In this document: piece after piece, positions 1 through 9,078 of the stretch
Numbering within the stretch: the stretch's first letter is position 1
Layout of the letters: every line of letters begins with the position of its first letter
Source: Xanthostigma xanthostigma
Lineage: Eukaryota; Arthropoda; Insecta; Raphidioptera; Raphidiidae
NCBI GenBank assembly: GCA_963575645.1
Contig: OY754473.1
Location: forward strand, 620,001 to 684,000
DNA: 64,000 nt
Direction: 5' to 3'
Notes under the pieces: generated by a model
The model's database searches: none
Told to the model about the DNA's origin: nothing
The model's input: only the letters and a program-made list of their open reading frames with translations
Program-made: the position numbers and the translations under genes

Positions 1-265
1 CAAGTAGTGATGGTGTCAATCATAATGTGGAACCTACCAGATCCTACCAGCAGTTTCACCGTGAGAACCATTAAATATACAGTCATAACTCCTAAAAGAA
101 ATCCTCCCGTTATAGGAATCCATGTGGCTTTGCACTTATCAATGATTTCGTTATGGTAGCAGAAAATACAATCATCACATCTCTCCATAGGACTATAAAC
201 TGCCCCATCACAGTCTCTACAGGTATATTTGATGAGTCCATACCACCTACCTGGAAGTGCCAAGC
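1..265 (-). pseudogene. Cysteine-rich membrane protein fragment, copy 1
   Basis: The minus strand encodes a segment closely related to the protein at 20802-21290. Both share a GRWYGLIK motif, a CxxC pair, a second cluster ending CYHNEIIDKC, and then a hydrophobic stretch long enough to cross a membrane. The window edge cuts the copy off at position 1, so its C-terminal tail is not visible. No ATG precedes the conserved part in this frame, so this is an internal or terminal exon or a broken gene. The cysteine pairs suggest zinc binding next to a transmembrane helix, a layout also found in tails of some viral glycoproteins, but I cannot assign a family. The adjoining minus-strand ORF at 495-704 may belong to the same protein. 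Confidence 0.5.
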
Positions 266-494
266 TAGAATTAGTTACGAAAGATCTATCAGTGCCTAAT
301 AGATGGATGATACATTCAGCAGGTTGGTTCAACTGCTAGAACTCTTGGGCACGTTTTCTTAATCGACGAAGAAGTAGTTGCGGAGTTTAACTGTGAATTT
401 ATCCCGACAATTAGAAGAAAGAGGTAACATTCTTACTACACTTCTTATCTTATTATAGTCCATCGGGTGTTTTGCTCTCTGTTATCTCTATTCT

Positions 495-704
495 CTATTG
501 CATCCTCATCGATAATCGCCATAGAGGTCGGTTTGCTAACAGTTTCGCGGAATAGATATTATATTTGGTCATCAACAGGACATTATGGTTAAATATTTCA
601 TCAACGTACACTGGAATCACTTGATGAAATACTCGGCGGTCTTCCGGGATGACGCCCACATAATTACAATAGATTTGGTCTAATGACGTCGATAATTGAC
701 TCAT
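495..704 (-). CDS. Small ORF of unknown function
   Basis: A 69-residue ORF with an ATG start that I do not recognise. It is mixed in composition, with aromatic and hydrophobic residues (DQIYCNYVGVIP near residues 9-20) and a basic C-terminus. It lies upstream, on the same strand, of the membrane zinc protein fragment at 1-265 and could be a degraded part of that protein's N-terminal region. The sequence between them (270-490) has stops in all minus frames. It may be spurious. Confidence 0.22.
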   Translation of the reverse strand: MSQLSTSLDQIYCNYVGVIPEDRRVFHQVIPVYVDEIFNHNVLLMTKYNIYSAKLLANRPLWRLSMRMQ

Positions 705-1744
705 TTAACATCGCTGTAAAAAGAATCTTATGCTATATTAGCTTTGTGCGCGTTGCTACGTGTATGTGCAGACATATTTTTTACAAATATATTACAAATC
801 TCACAATCATTATCGGCAGTCTGTGTGAGAGGCGTAGAATTTTATATTTTGGCTGTCATAAACTTCTTCCTGTTTAAGCACTTTACATTTTATTGGATTC
901 GAAGACGTGTTTGAAAGTTTACGTTTCGACGGATTCAAAAATGTCGAGCAAGAATGTTTTGCATGTGGATATTTATCTATATTTTTGGATTACCAATATA
1001 TTTGAAGTTATAACATATACTTTTTTTATTTAATATATTTTACAAAGAAAATTACTTAAGTAGATTCCATTCAAAGTTACAAGAAATGCAAAACAGTTGT
1101 TACACGTCTCACGTTCGTTCATCCTCCTGCTGCCGCTATACTACTACTGTCGCGTCCGGTAGCGTCTTGCGTATCTTACTCTTGAACCCGGCGTTCTTTA
1201 AGACGGCTGGGTCTGAGATTAGCATTATCGTCAGTGGCGGAGATTTGTTCCGTACATAGTATACTTTTCTCTGTCAGGAGATGCCTACAGTAGTTTGCGA
1301 TACCTTTTCCGCATTCCACCTTGTATAACTGGAAGAATAACTTATTGAAGTGTGCCAAGGCCTTTATGATAATTTAAAGGAAAAATATTTAAAGGTATGT
1401 GTTAATAAATATTATTGAGCAATTTATGAATTAATTTCGAAATAACTTTATTTATATTGTGGAGCTATAAAAGTAAAAACCTAAATCATTACATTTAGTT
1501 TAATACATTGAATGAGCTATAAAAATCTTGGGCACTTTGTGATGAAGAAAAGTTATTTTCAAAGGCAGTTGGTAATGGCATTGGAGTGGAGCAGAATGAA
1601 GTACTTTATTACTTTATTATATAGGTGGGTTCATTATAAGAAAATTATTAACAAAAATTTGAAAAATCGAGGGGGATTGGTTACACTGTCTGAAACTGTA
1701 TTTAAAATTATTAAAGTAAAGTCCTTTTCGTGCGGTTGCTTCGT
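705..1744. other. AT-rich stretch without assignable gene
   Basis: Only short ORFs occur here. A minus-strand ORF near 1176-1358 lacks an ATG start and matches nothing I recognise. A plus-strand ORF at 1512-1796 has the composition of random AT-rich sequence. Confidence 0.4.
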
Positions 1745-2091
1745 TCAGTGCCATTCAACTAACGGCGCGCTTGGAATCTTTGTACTTGATGGGTAGGGCA
1801 TTACATGTGACCACTGGTTTATTTCGTCCATATCCTGAATATTTGCAATTGATTTACGGATCTCGCTTTTCAATAGCCCTCTGTAATAATCCGATTTTGA
1901 AGTTTTTAATTCCAACGCTACGTATTTTCCTAAGCGATCAAAATCGTCTTTCGGTTTCTTCATAATTTCAATGGCTTCCTTCAGAACATTGTCATCATCT
2001 TGTGATTGCCTTTTGTTAGAGCTTCTTTTCTTAGTTTGTTCTGCAAATTTTCCAAGTTTTTCAGTGTAGAGTTTTCCAGAGAAGTATTCTG
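1745..2091 (-). CDS. Terminal exon of a MADF/BESS-type DNA-binding protein
   Basis: A good splice acceptor (a pyrimidine tract followed by TTTTTTCAG) precedes an exon of about 115 codons that ends in a stop at 1745. After a basic linker rich in K, R and S, the exon carries the pattern DDFDRLGKYVALEL followed by a basic amphipathic stretch. This resembles the C-terminal BESS motif (D-x-F-x-x-hydrophobic-G-x-Y-hydrophobic-A-x-E-L) of insect MADF proteins, which mediates protein-protein contacts. Such proteins are transcription factors or derive from Harbinger-type transposon accessory proteins. The MADF (Myb/SANT-like) domain should lie in an upstream exon, but I could not find one between 2100 and 2560. 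The exon is open and may be an active host gene end or a transposon remnant. Confidence 0.4.
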
Positions 2092-2559
2092 AAAAAATAA
2101 GAATGCAATTAATATGTAGACTATGTCTTGTATGTGTGGTATCTAACAATAAACAGGCGGATTTATGGCCTGAACCAACATTTACAGATTGTAAATGCAA
2201 TTAATAATACGTTGGTAAAATTGTTAAAATTTATTTTTATTTCAGTGTCCTTCAAGTACAGAAGAATTGAAGAAATATGCAGATCAATTTGCTTGCGCTG
2301 GCATAGTGACCGCTTGTCCACTACATAACTTCCTCCTTCCTTCCAATATACCCCTTTCACTCCTGAGAATAATTTTTTTGAAATTTGGATGTGATATCTT
2401 AATTTTCTGTTGAATATGTGGTCAGTTAGTGCAGATTGGTTATGTATAACCATTTTAAAGGATTTGCAGGACCTTCACAATTATGAGTCTCAGGAGTTAA
2501 AAATAAAAGTTAATAGTGAGTGCAAAAATATTTATTTCAAAAAAACTTGAAAATTATCA

Positions 2560-2995
2560 AAATTATTTCTTGTGGAATGACACAAAACAATTTTTTGATT
2601 TTGATAAGCATAAATACACATTACATTTCATGCATCTGATCCTGTATCGACTGTCACACCCCCGTGCTCTACAGCTAAGTGGATATTTTAAATCATCATT
2701 GACAGGCCAATGGTCAAAACCGTCAAACCACTTATCTTCACATGACAATGCGGTCGCTGTTCTTCTTTTCGTATTCTTCTACTTCAGTTTCAACGTCATG
2801 TGTAAGTTTTCTTGTTCCGGACACTAAATATTCTCCGAGTTGTAATCTAAAATCTAACTGTGTTTAAAAGCTGCATGATCTTGTTTGTATTCTTGCCAGC
2901 TATTTACTATAGCCATATCAAACAAATGTAAAATAACTTTAAGAAGCCATTTCTTTGTTCTAAAAAAAGACCTGTAATATTCAAGCATTGCTTGA
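2560..2995 (-). pseudogene. piggyBac transposase, C-terminal part
   Basis: Two minus-strand frames, 3066-2854 and 2748-2563, together give the end of a PGBD-like piggyBac transposase. The first has a YYRSFFRTKKW...VNSW block typical of the region after the last catalytic Asp. The second has the cysteine-rich C-terminal domain with CRARGC, RCMKC and LCLSKSKNC, which binds transposon end DNA in this family. A frameshift or short gap separates them near 2750-2850. The N-terminal two thirds, including the catalytic DDD residues, is absent. At about 2990-3000 the frame runs directly into the C2H2 region of polymerase copy 3 on the same strand, so the remnant is fused into that copy. Confidence 0.6.
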
Positions 2996-3403
2996 ACATA
3001 TTTTCTTTGAGCAAATAGCTGTTTCTGTGTCCTGTCAAACGTCTCGAATCGACTAGGATACCGCAAACTTCACATAGTCTCTCGTTTCTGGTTCGTTTAG
3101 GTTTTTGTTGATTATTGCTTGTGTTGTCCTTATCATCAACATCATCGTCTTCATTGGCACGTTTCTTGGTTAAAGTTGACGCTTCAGCATTCATCGTAAC
3201 ATTAGACTGCGGGTCTGTTAAAACAACCCTTTTTATATTATGTACTGCAGTTAAAATAATGACGTTTCATACCGTCCGTTCTGTTGAAATATTATCCGCA
3301 CACTATACACTCTACACTTATTGTTTTATTGTGAATTTTCACATGCCTTTGTCTTATGTCTCGTGATGTAAACTATTTGTTGCAAACCTCACACAAAAAC
3401 ATG
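2996..3403 (-). pseudogene. C2H2 N-terminus of the EndoVII-PolB ORF, copy 3
   Basis: The ATG at 3403 opens a C2H2-like motif matching the starts of the copies at 13095 and 51664, but an in-frame TAG interrupts it after about nine codons. Further down in frame comes an acidic and basic linker and a second zinc-finger-like unit, RLCEVCGILVDSRRLTGHR, which corresponds to the LCEVCGVLVDSRGLAGHR unit of copy 2. The copy stops abruptly near 2995, where piggyBac coding sequence begins. In intact relatives these fingers lead the polymerase polyprotein. This copy is dead. Confidence 0.6.
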
Positions 3404-3444
3404 TTGTTAGTTTTAATAAAAAACAAAGATTAGATTACATTAAT

Positions 3445-3589
3445 GTTTATTATCATAATTATTGTTTTGGAGTCTTTTTTATTGTTCTTGAAAAAGTCTA
3501 CATCTATAGACGAAACGTCATACATTAATAAATATAATATTTTGTCCACAAAAGAGCACAACCTGCGATTTTTCTTAATAATTATTAGC
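3445..3589 (+). mobile_element. 145-bp short retroposon with 10-bp target duplication
   Basis: The insert is flanked by perfect direct repeats TTACATTAAT at 3435-3444 and 3590-3599. It lies between the OB-like gene stop and the C2H2 start of copy 3. The plus-strand relative of this junction at 51640-51664 lacks it, which gives an empty-site comparison. It contains the hairpin core at 3487-3519 that recurs at two other loci, and an AATAAA-like 3' part. It looks like a 3'-end fragment of a LINE or Penelope-like element, or a SINE. Confidence 0.6.
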
Positions 3590-3590
3590 T

Positions 3591-4023
3591 TACATTAATT
3601 TTTGTTTTTTTTTCTCGGGTATCTTATCGTCATCTTCTTCTATGTCTTCTTCTGACTCGTTACTTGATTTACCATCCTGCTTATGTTCTTCATCTGCATC
3701 ACTATCATCGTCTTCTATAAAATTTATGATGGCAGTAGTATTCTTATACTGCCCAATGGTTTTTTGACCTTTATAAACAACAGAGACATTTTTCAGTTCT
3801 AAAAGTTCCTGTCGTTCTTTTCTGTCCAGTTTCTGAAATCAAGCCGGTAAAAAAACACGCCTGGTTCTGTTTTCAGTAAAATAGCAATTTTAGTCCCAAA
3901 CTTCGTAGAAATCTCTTCGATTTAATTTATTTTGTATGGTACGTTTTCTTTTAATTCGCACATTTTTCTAAACTTTTGATCAGTCGCAGTTTCGCAATTA
4001 CCTATCTTGTTGAACTTCGACAT
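3591..4023 (-). pseudogene. OB-fold-like small protein, downstream tandem copy
   Basis: This second half of a 315-bp tandem duplication begins MSKFNKIG at 4023. It keeps the family core (VPYKI, TKFG, KTEPG, a FLP-like strand, ELKNVSVVYKG, TIGQY) and an Asp/Glu-rich tail ending in lysines, with a stop near 3591. A stop at about 3922 and single-base indels near 3840-3850 break the frame, so no full product is possible. The homologous plus-strand copy is at 51236-51640. The acidic tail is shared with the copies at 7583 and 13282. Confidence 0.6.
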
Positions 4024-4338
4024 CTGCAACAATAAGATTAATAAAAAAAAAGTATTCTTATACTGCCCAATGGTTTTTTGACCTTTATAAACAACAGAGA
4101 CATTTTTCAGTTCTAAAAGTTCCTCTCGTTCTGTTCTGTCTAGTTTCTGAAACCGAGCCGGTAAAAAAAACACGCCTGGTTCTGTTTTCAGTAAAATAGC
4201 AATTTTAGTCCCAAACTTCGTAGAAATCTCTTCGATTTTATTTATTTTGTATGGTACGTTTTCTTTTAATTCGCACATTTTTCTAAACTTTCGATCAGTC
4301 GCAGTTTCGCAATTACCTATTTTGTTGAACTTCGACAT
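4024..4338 (-). CDS. OB-fold-like small protein, upstream tandem copy
   Basis: Starts MSKFNKIG at 4338 and keeps the whole conserved core (VPYKIN, TKFGTK, FFLPARFQKL, LELKNVSVVYKG, TIGQY). After KNT the frame does not reach a stop. It reads through a copy of the intron's pyrimidine tract (translated as FFLLILLLQ) straight into the second MSKF repeat. The C-terminal acidic tail of this copy was therefore lost when the 315-bp duplication formed. I infer a beta-rich OB-like fold from the alternating hydrophobic strands and conserved glycines; a single-stranded DNA-binding role beside the polymerase is inference only. Upstream, the sequence ATTATTGCAG just before 4338 is an acceptor for the intron from the 'A' exon. 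Confidence 0.55.
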
Positions 4339-4445
4339 CTGCAATAATAAGATTAATAAAAAAAAACACCACAACGTGTGTGTATGTGAGATTTATATAA
4401 TATAACGTTTACATAAAAATATATATACATATATACTATATTTAC

Positions 4446-4850
4446 CTTGAATGCAGTCTCGAAATTAACTTCTCTCGTAATCGTTAAATAATTAAAACAA
4501 TACTTCTGACTGTGTAGAAAATTAGACCTATAAATTTCACTGATATATATCTGTATCTCCTTTGGTGTTTGCACAAAAAATTTACCCAAAACTTGTTTGA
4601 ATTAAAAATTTACACTTTTCGCTAGTGCGTTGTTGTTGCTGTTGCTTGAAACTGACACTTCGATATATTTAGCAGTCGATGGTACAAATGTCAGTTGTTC
4701 TTCGATGTTCTGATTTTTTATTGTATGCAGCAAATTGACAACACAAATATTATTAATTTTTAGAGTAATAAACTCGATTTGACTTATTTCACATGTATTT
4801 AAGTCGCAATTTAAAATTTCAACGTTGATAAAAGTTGTAACGAGACCAAA
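4446..4850 (-). CDS. 'A' exon upstream of the OB-like gene
   Basis: This coding segment is shared by three loci (here, 8085-8527 and 48961-49225). Its conserved landmarks are FGLVTTFINVEILNC near the start, KYIEVSVSS in the middle and NFLHSQKYCFNY near the end. It ends at a consensus donor: exon ...TTCAAG, then GTAAATATAG at 4445. With the acceptor at 4339 this makes an intron of about 107 bases in front of the OB-like ATG. Whether the exon is fused in frame to the OB-like protein or encodes its own product is unclear. A frame break lies near 4590-4620, and the 5' end near 4850-4874 is uncertain. I recognise no domain. Confidence 0.45.
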
Positions 4851-4934
4851 CTGTTAGTGTCAGATAAGCCATGTATGACGTTTCTACACGGTGCATCTAA
4901 TTTAATTTCAAGTGGTGTACTTACGGGGTTGCAA

Positions 4935-7074
4935 TCATTCATTCTGGGTGAGAGTCTTTGCAATTTTGTCTAGGCTGGCCGAAATGAATCTAAACGAATC
5001 CAAGAATCGCAACTCTACATATTTTTTTCTATCGTCCTCTTCGTTGTCATAAAGGTTAGTATAGTGAGTATCATCGCTGCAGTCGTCTTGTTCGTTTAAG
5101 GGAATTTTTATGGACATTGAAATATATTTTTCTTTATTGAGAGGTATGACGCTGATTTGTTGGTATTTTTCCGCAAAAGATATAAATAAATGCACGTCAT
5201 AGTCAAGATTATGGAAAAATATCGGTATAAACTTGGGAACTTCGTAATTTAAATTACACGAGTTGTGGGCCAATCCATTCGGCTCGCCCGTCAAGTGGCA
5301 GTGATCTAACGCCACCTTTTTATCGCACACGTCGCGTTCAGTGAATTTTTCACTGCATATGCAACAGACCGTTGCCGAATAGATTCGTCGTCGCTCGTCG
5401 GCTTCCAGCTGACGCATCGGCACGACCGTCTGTGAGATTTTCGCCAAGCGTCTGACGTCGGCCACCAGTGTGTCTAAGAAGCGATCGATGCAGTCGACGC
5501 CTCTGACGCAACGGTGCGTGGACAATGCGTCATCGTAGGAGCACTTTACATAATAGTCAAAACTATAGGCCAGTGTTTTTGCAACGTCTGAACGTACGAC
5601 GCGGACAGATCGGCAGAGCAGCCGTGAATCGGTTGCAGGTAGTCGGCGTAAATGACAAACGGAACGGTCATTTTTCTTTCTAAATTTTTAAATTTTACAA
5701 TGCCTATCTACCCAAACGATCCGTCACAATGTCGGCGGCCGGTAAAGACACACGCACCTTACCACAGTCCTGCTCTTGATGTTTCTGCAACTTGAACTCA
5801 TTAGCGAACGGAACCAAGCACCAGTCGCATAGATATAATTGTCCGTGGTGCTTCGTCAACTGACTGCGCACCAGGCGCGATAGGTGCTTGATCCATACGT
5901 AATGAGTTACACCTTCATCGTTACATAAATATAACACGTTTACATGATTTGATTTTCGATCACCCGTCACATACAATACAACTATTTCATCTTTATCGTT
6001 CAAACCATACACATTTACACTGACACTGTTGTTTTGCCTCTCGAATTTAGACACGTCTTTTATCTTCACTGGGAAGTCTATATTTTTAAAATTCAACACT
6101 GTGTCGTAGTGCGCGTACGAGGTGGTGCGATGCGGATTATTAACGACGGGATACAGCGCGCTCATTATCGACCAGGCGAAGCATGCGTTGTCGTTCTCGT
6201 TTTCCACGTTGACGACGGAGTGCTTGTCGCGAATTTTCCTGGGTAGCTGTATGTATTTGGACGCTCGCAGTGGGTTATACTTCATTACGTTCAATTCAAT
6301 GTAGCGTATCTGCCGCAGCGCCCAATCGCTCTGCACTTCCCGGAACTCTTCAGACTTTTTCACAATCTTGACAGTCATTTCGTCATAGATGGCGGCCGGA
6401 TCGCTGCCTTGAGTAAGTGCCACGCTCTTGGTGTTGAAAGATTTCAGTTCGTTCACTACAACGTCACATTTCTCGGTAGCGTTGACCTTGTAGAAGTCTG
6501 CAAACAAGTTCCATGTTAAATTTCAAAGCGACGAAACGCTCCAAAGACAGCGTGAGCAAGTCCACCACGTTCGACCTGCTCGCTTGCATAAAGAGCGTAA
6601 CGTCCAAATTTGAAAGGTCTTTGTTGTGTATTTTATAAGAACAAATACGCTTCTTGAACGCAGACTTGCAGACTTCTACGTTTTCGCGAAGAGCAATGAA
6701 AGAATTTTTCTTATGCGCGGTGCTGTTCCTATGTCCAGCCAAACCTCTAGAGTCGACCAACACGCCGCAGACTTCGCACAATTGCTCGTTTTTGACACGT
6801 TTCGCTTGCCCGGAATCGTTGTTGCTGCCGGCGCGTTTGCCTGTTGAAGTGGATGCTACAGCGTCCATTGGATCAATAGAGCGCACCCCTTTTGTGTCTG
6901 TTCCTTTTATAGAATGCACTCTTACCAAATGTTTTTTCATATTGTCTGCTTGGTTGAAATATTCACCGCACACTATACTCTCTACACGCACAGTTTTATC
7001 ATGAATTTTCACATATCTCTCTGTCTATGGTCCTGGCTCGTAAAAGTTTTACCGCACACGTCACGCTTGAACAT
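4935..7074 (-). pseudogene. C2H2-EndoVII-PolB N-terminal half, copy 2
   Basis: The ORF opens at 7074, one base after the stop of the Cys-rich gene. In order: a first C2H2 finger cut by a TGA after about 19 codons; a second finger (VESIVCGEYFNQADNMKKH); LCEVCGVLVDSRGLAGHR; a long alpha/beta region with KYNPLRASKYIQLP, ACFAWSIMSALYP and HYVWIKHLSRLV; a CDWCLVPF...H zinc knuckle; the exonuclease I region (broken between 5704 and 5526); then the endonuclease VII motif CCICSEKF...LDHCHLTG...HNSCNLNY; then exonuclease II-like FFHNLDYDVHLF and LRFLDSFRF. It ends with a stop at 4935, before exonuclease III and all polymerase motifs. Frames shift near 6480, a nonsense codon follows DRLGR at 5704, and the exonuclease I acidic residues are lost. 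A donor-like GTAAGTAC follows at 4924. Confidence 0.8.
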
Positions 7075-7075
7075 T

Positions 7076-7507
7076 TTATTTATTGTTTTTTTTTACAAAA
7101 AACACTACATCGTCTTCCAAATAATTGGGTAGAGCAATATTGTACAATAGTATTTGTCTGTATGCTAATGCTCTTAAACTAGTTATATTTAAAAAACAAA
7201 ATTTACATTTACGAAAACACTGCATTAAACTTTTTTTACATTTTAAACAGTGTGAGTGTTTCAAGTTTGTAAAATCTGGTAACCATCTACCCGAAAGCAT
7301 TTCTTTAAAATATATTATTTTTTTCGTTAAATGAAGAAATATACAACATCCAAAAAAATGTGTCTTCTCACACAGAAAACAGTAATTTTCCGAATTACTT
7401 TTAATGAATTTGCAGCCTTTTTGAAATTTATCTTTGCAATCGTTGCAAAAATTAACGTTAAATGAATGGTTACTGTATTTAAAAACTGCAAAACATTTGC
7501 ACTGCAT
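7076..7507 (-). CDS. Cysteine-rich putative zinc-binding protein
   Basis: An intact 143-residue ORF with an ATG start, unlike anything I can name. It has at least four cysteine pairs: CKC at the start, CNDC near residue 22, CFLCEKTHFFGCC near 43-55, and HCLKCKKSLMQCFRKCKFC near 86-104. The C-terminal third is hydrophobic and ends in a lysine- and asparagine-rich tail. The spacing suggests two or more zinc-binding modules. It lies between the OB-like gene (stop at 7583) and the C2H2-PolB ATG (7074), on the same strand, with only one base between its stop and that ATG. This spacing argues it is a genuine gene of the element. No other copy was found in the window. Confidence 0.55.
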   Translation of the reverse strand: MQCKCFAVFKYSNHSFNVNFCNDCKDKFQKGCKFIKSNSENYCFLCEKTHFFGCCIFLHLTKKIIYFKEMLSGRWLPDFTNLKHSHCLKCKKSLMQCFRKCKFCFLNITSLRALAYRQILLYNIALPNYLEDDVVFFVKKNNK

Positions 7508-7582
7508 ACTAATGATATAAATAACAGTTTATTTAAAATGATGATGATGATGTGGAAGCGGTGTTGTCATCTTTGTTCAATT

Positions 7583-7969
7583 TTACTCTTTTTTTTGGGA
7601 TTTCCTCCTCATCGTCGATATCTCTATTTGTGCAGCTGCAGAGGAGGAGGAGTTGTCCACAAAATTTATTATCGCCGTCTTGTTTCGATACTGGCCGATG
7701 GTCTTCTCGCCTTTGTAAACTAGCAACGTGTTTTTTACCGCTAATAGCTCCTGTTTTTCTATATCGGACAATCTTTCAAACCGGGCAGGTAAAAAAAACA
7801 TGCCCTCCTTGTCTTTAAGCGTTACGATGAGTTTGGACCCGTATTTTGTTGTCATTGTGTTTATACTTTTTATTTGATATTTTTTATTTATTTCTAAACT
7901 GTTTAATTTACTAAATTTATTTTCGTCGTTGCTCAATTCACAGTTGCCAATTTTATTGAATTTGGACAT
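7583..7969 (-). CDS. OB-fold-like small protein, unit 2
   Basis: An uninterrupted 128-residue ORF starting MSKFNKIGNC. The core holds KYQIKSINTMTTKYGSK, MFFLPARFERL, LLVYKGEKTIGQY and a strand TAIINFVD, followed by a short Ser/Ala and basic tail. The family has eight copies here and is about 115-142 residues long when complete. Predicted alternating strands with a TK(F/Y)G turn would suit an OB fold, so a replication protein such as an ssDNA-binding factor is a reasonable but unproven guess. The upstream acceptor (TTTGTTATAG before the ATG) and the donor at 8084 define a 115-base intron linking it to the 'A' exon. The gene looks functional in coding terms. Confidence 0.65.
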   Translation of the reverse strand: MSKFNKIGNCELSNDENKFSKLNSLEINKKYQIKSINTMTTKYGSKLIVTLKDKEGMFFLPARFERLSDIEKQELLAVKNTLLVYKGEKTIGQYRNKTAIINFVDNSSSSAAAQIEISTMRRKSQKKE

Positions 7970-8084
7970 CTATAACAAAGAAATAGAACAACATAAAAGA
8001 CGTTTTCGTTAAACATACAGGGAAACCTTTATTAGGGCGTATGTGTATGTGAACTAAAATCATTTAAATAAAATAAATATTTAC

Positions 8085-8527
8085 CTTATATGTTGTATTC
8101 AAATCGACTTTTTTGTGAACTGAGAGATAATTATAAATGTATTTTTGACTATGAAGTAAATTACTATCGTAAACTTCACGTTTGTAGCGCTGACTTTCTT
8201 CAAACGATAATTCAATAAAAAACCAACGATCCAATTCTTGTTTTAGAAAAAAACTTTTTGTGTTGTTTTGTTTTGAAACACTTATTTCAATATACTGTGT
8301 AGATGCCGGTTCTATATCGTAGATATCGTCTACAGTTTGTTTTTTAAATGAACTTTGAATTCACTCGCGTTGTGTTTTAAAGTTATATTTAAAAATTTTT
8401 TTGATTCGAATAGCACTTTACCGATTTCAAACTTATTTATATCAAAATCTTCACAGTTTAACACTTTTATATTAATGAAAATTGTTATAATGCCGAATTG
8501 TTTAAAGTTGTTCAAAACACGATCCAT
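8085..8527 (-). pseudogene. 'A' exon, unit 2
   Basis: Starts at the ATG at 8527 and begins MDRVLNNFKQFGIITIFI. It shares FINIKVLNCEDFD with the 'A' exon at 4446. After a frame break near 8330 it continues with QYIEISVSKQ, ELDRWFFIELSFEE and NLLHSQKYIYNYLSV. It ends at TATAAG followed by donor GTAAATATTT at 8084, exactly the position used by its relative. The exon precedes the OB-like gene at 7969. The single frame break makes this copy probably nonfunctional, or marks another splice junction. Confidence 0.45.
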
Positions 8528-8634
8528 GATAGTCAAATAAGGACTGACAATTAAATTCTTTCATACTGTTTGCGCATGTCTGTATTCTTTTTCAGTCATC
8601 ATCATCAGCACTTAGAAAAATGTAGTTTCGTTTT

Positions 8635-8990
8635 TTAGCTCCAGAAGAGCTGGGAAGTGGTGCAATACTTTGAATCTCTGGTACAGTTGGTATCTTCTTC
8701 TTCATAGGGTTTAAAGTCTATTATACTTGTTGCTTTCTTTCCATCTCCTCCTACGGACGATTGTCCGCAATATATCAAAGCCGATTTGTTATCAAATATT
8801 ATTAACTCCTCCTTGTCTTGATCGGGAAGTATCCGGTAAAAAAATATTCCTTCCTTTTCTGTTAAGTTTTCTACCATACTTAGTCGTTATAAATATAATC
8901 GATTTTCCTAATTTGATATTTCTTATTTATTTCCAAATCGGTTAGTTTTACACCTGCGTAGGAAATCTGTCCCACTTTTGAAAACTTTTG
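8635..8990 (-). pseudogene. Divergent OB-like protein, degraded
   Basis: The C-terminal frame 8877-8635 keeps TEKEGIFF, LPDQDKEELIIFDNKSALIYCG and ATSIIDF, which align with the FFLPARF...LLVYKG...AIINF core of the OB-like family. The N-terminal part upstream (with KYQIRKID-like residues) is in another frame, separated by a frameshift near 8880. An acceptor-like TTTTGTATAG near 9001 precedes it. Divergence from the other copies suggests an older duplicate or a second paralogue of the element. Confidence 0.45.
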
Positions 8991-9078
8991 ATACTTAGAA
9001 TTCGTTCTATACAAAACAAAATCAAACAAAATATATTTTTTTTACAAAAAATTAAAAAAATGTAAAAAGAAAACTTAC

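Noticed and set aside
3487-3519. Canonical hammerhead ribozyme
   Set aside because: The conserved CUGANGA strand is not exact and stems I and III are not evident; only the covarying hairpin is claimed.
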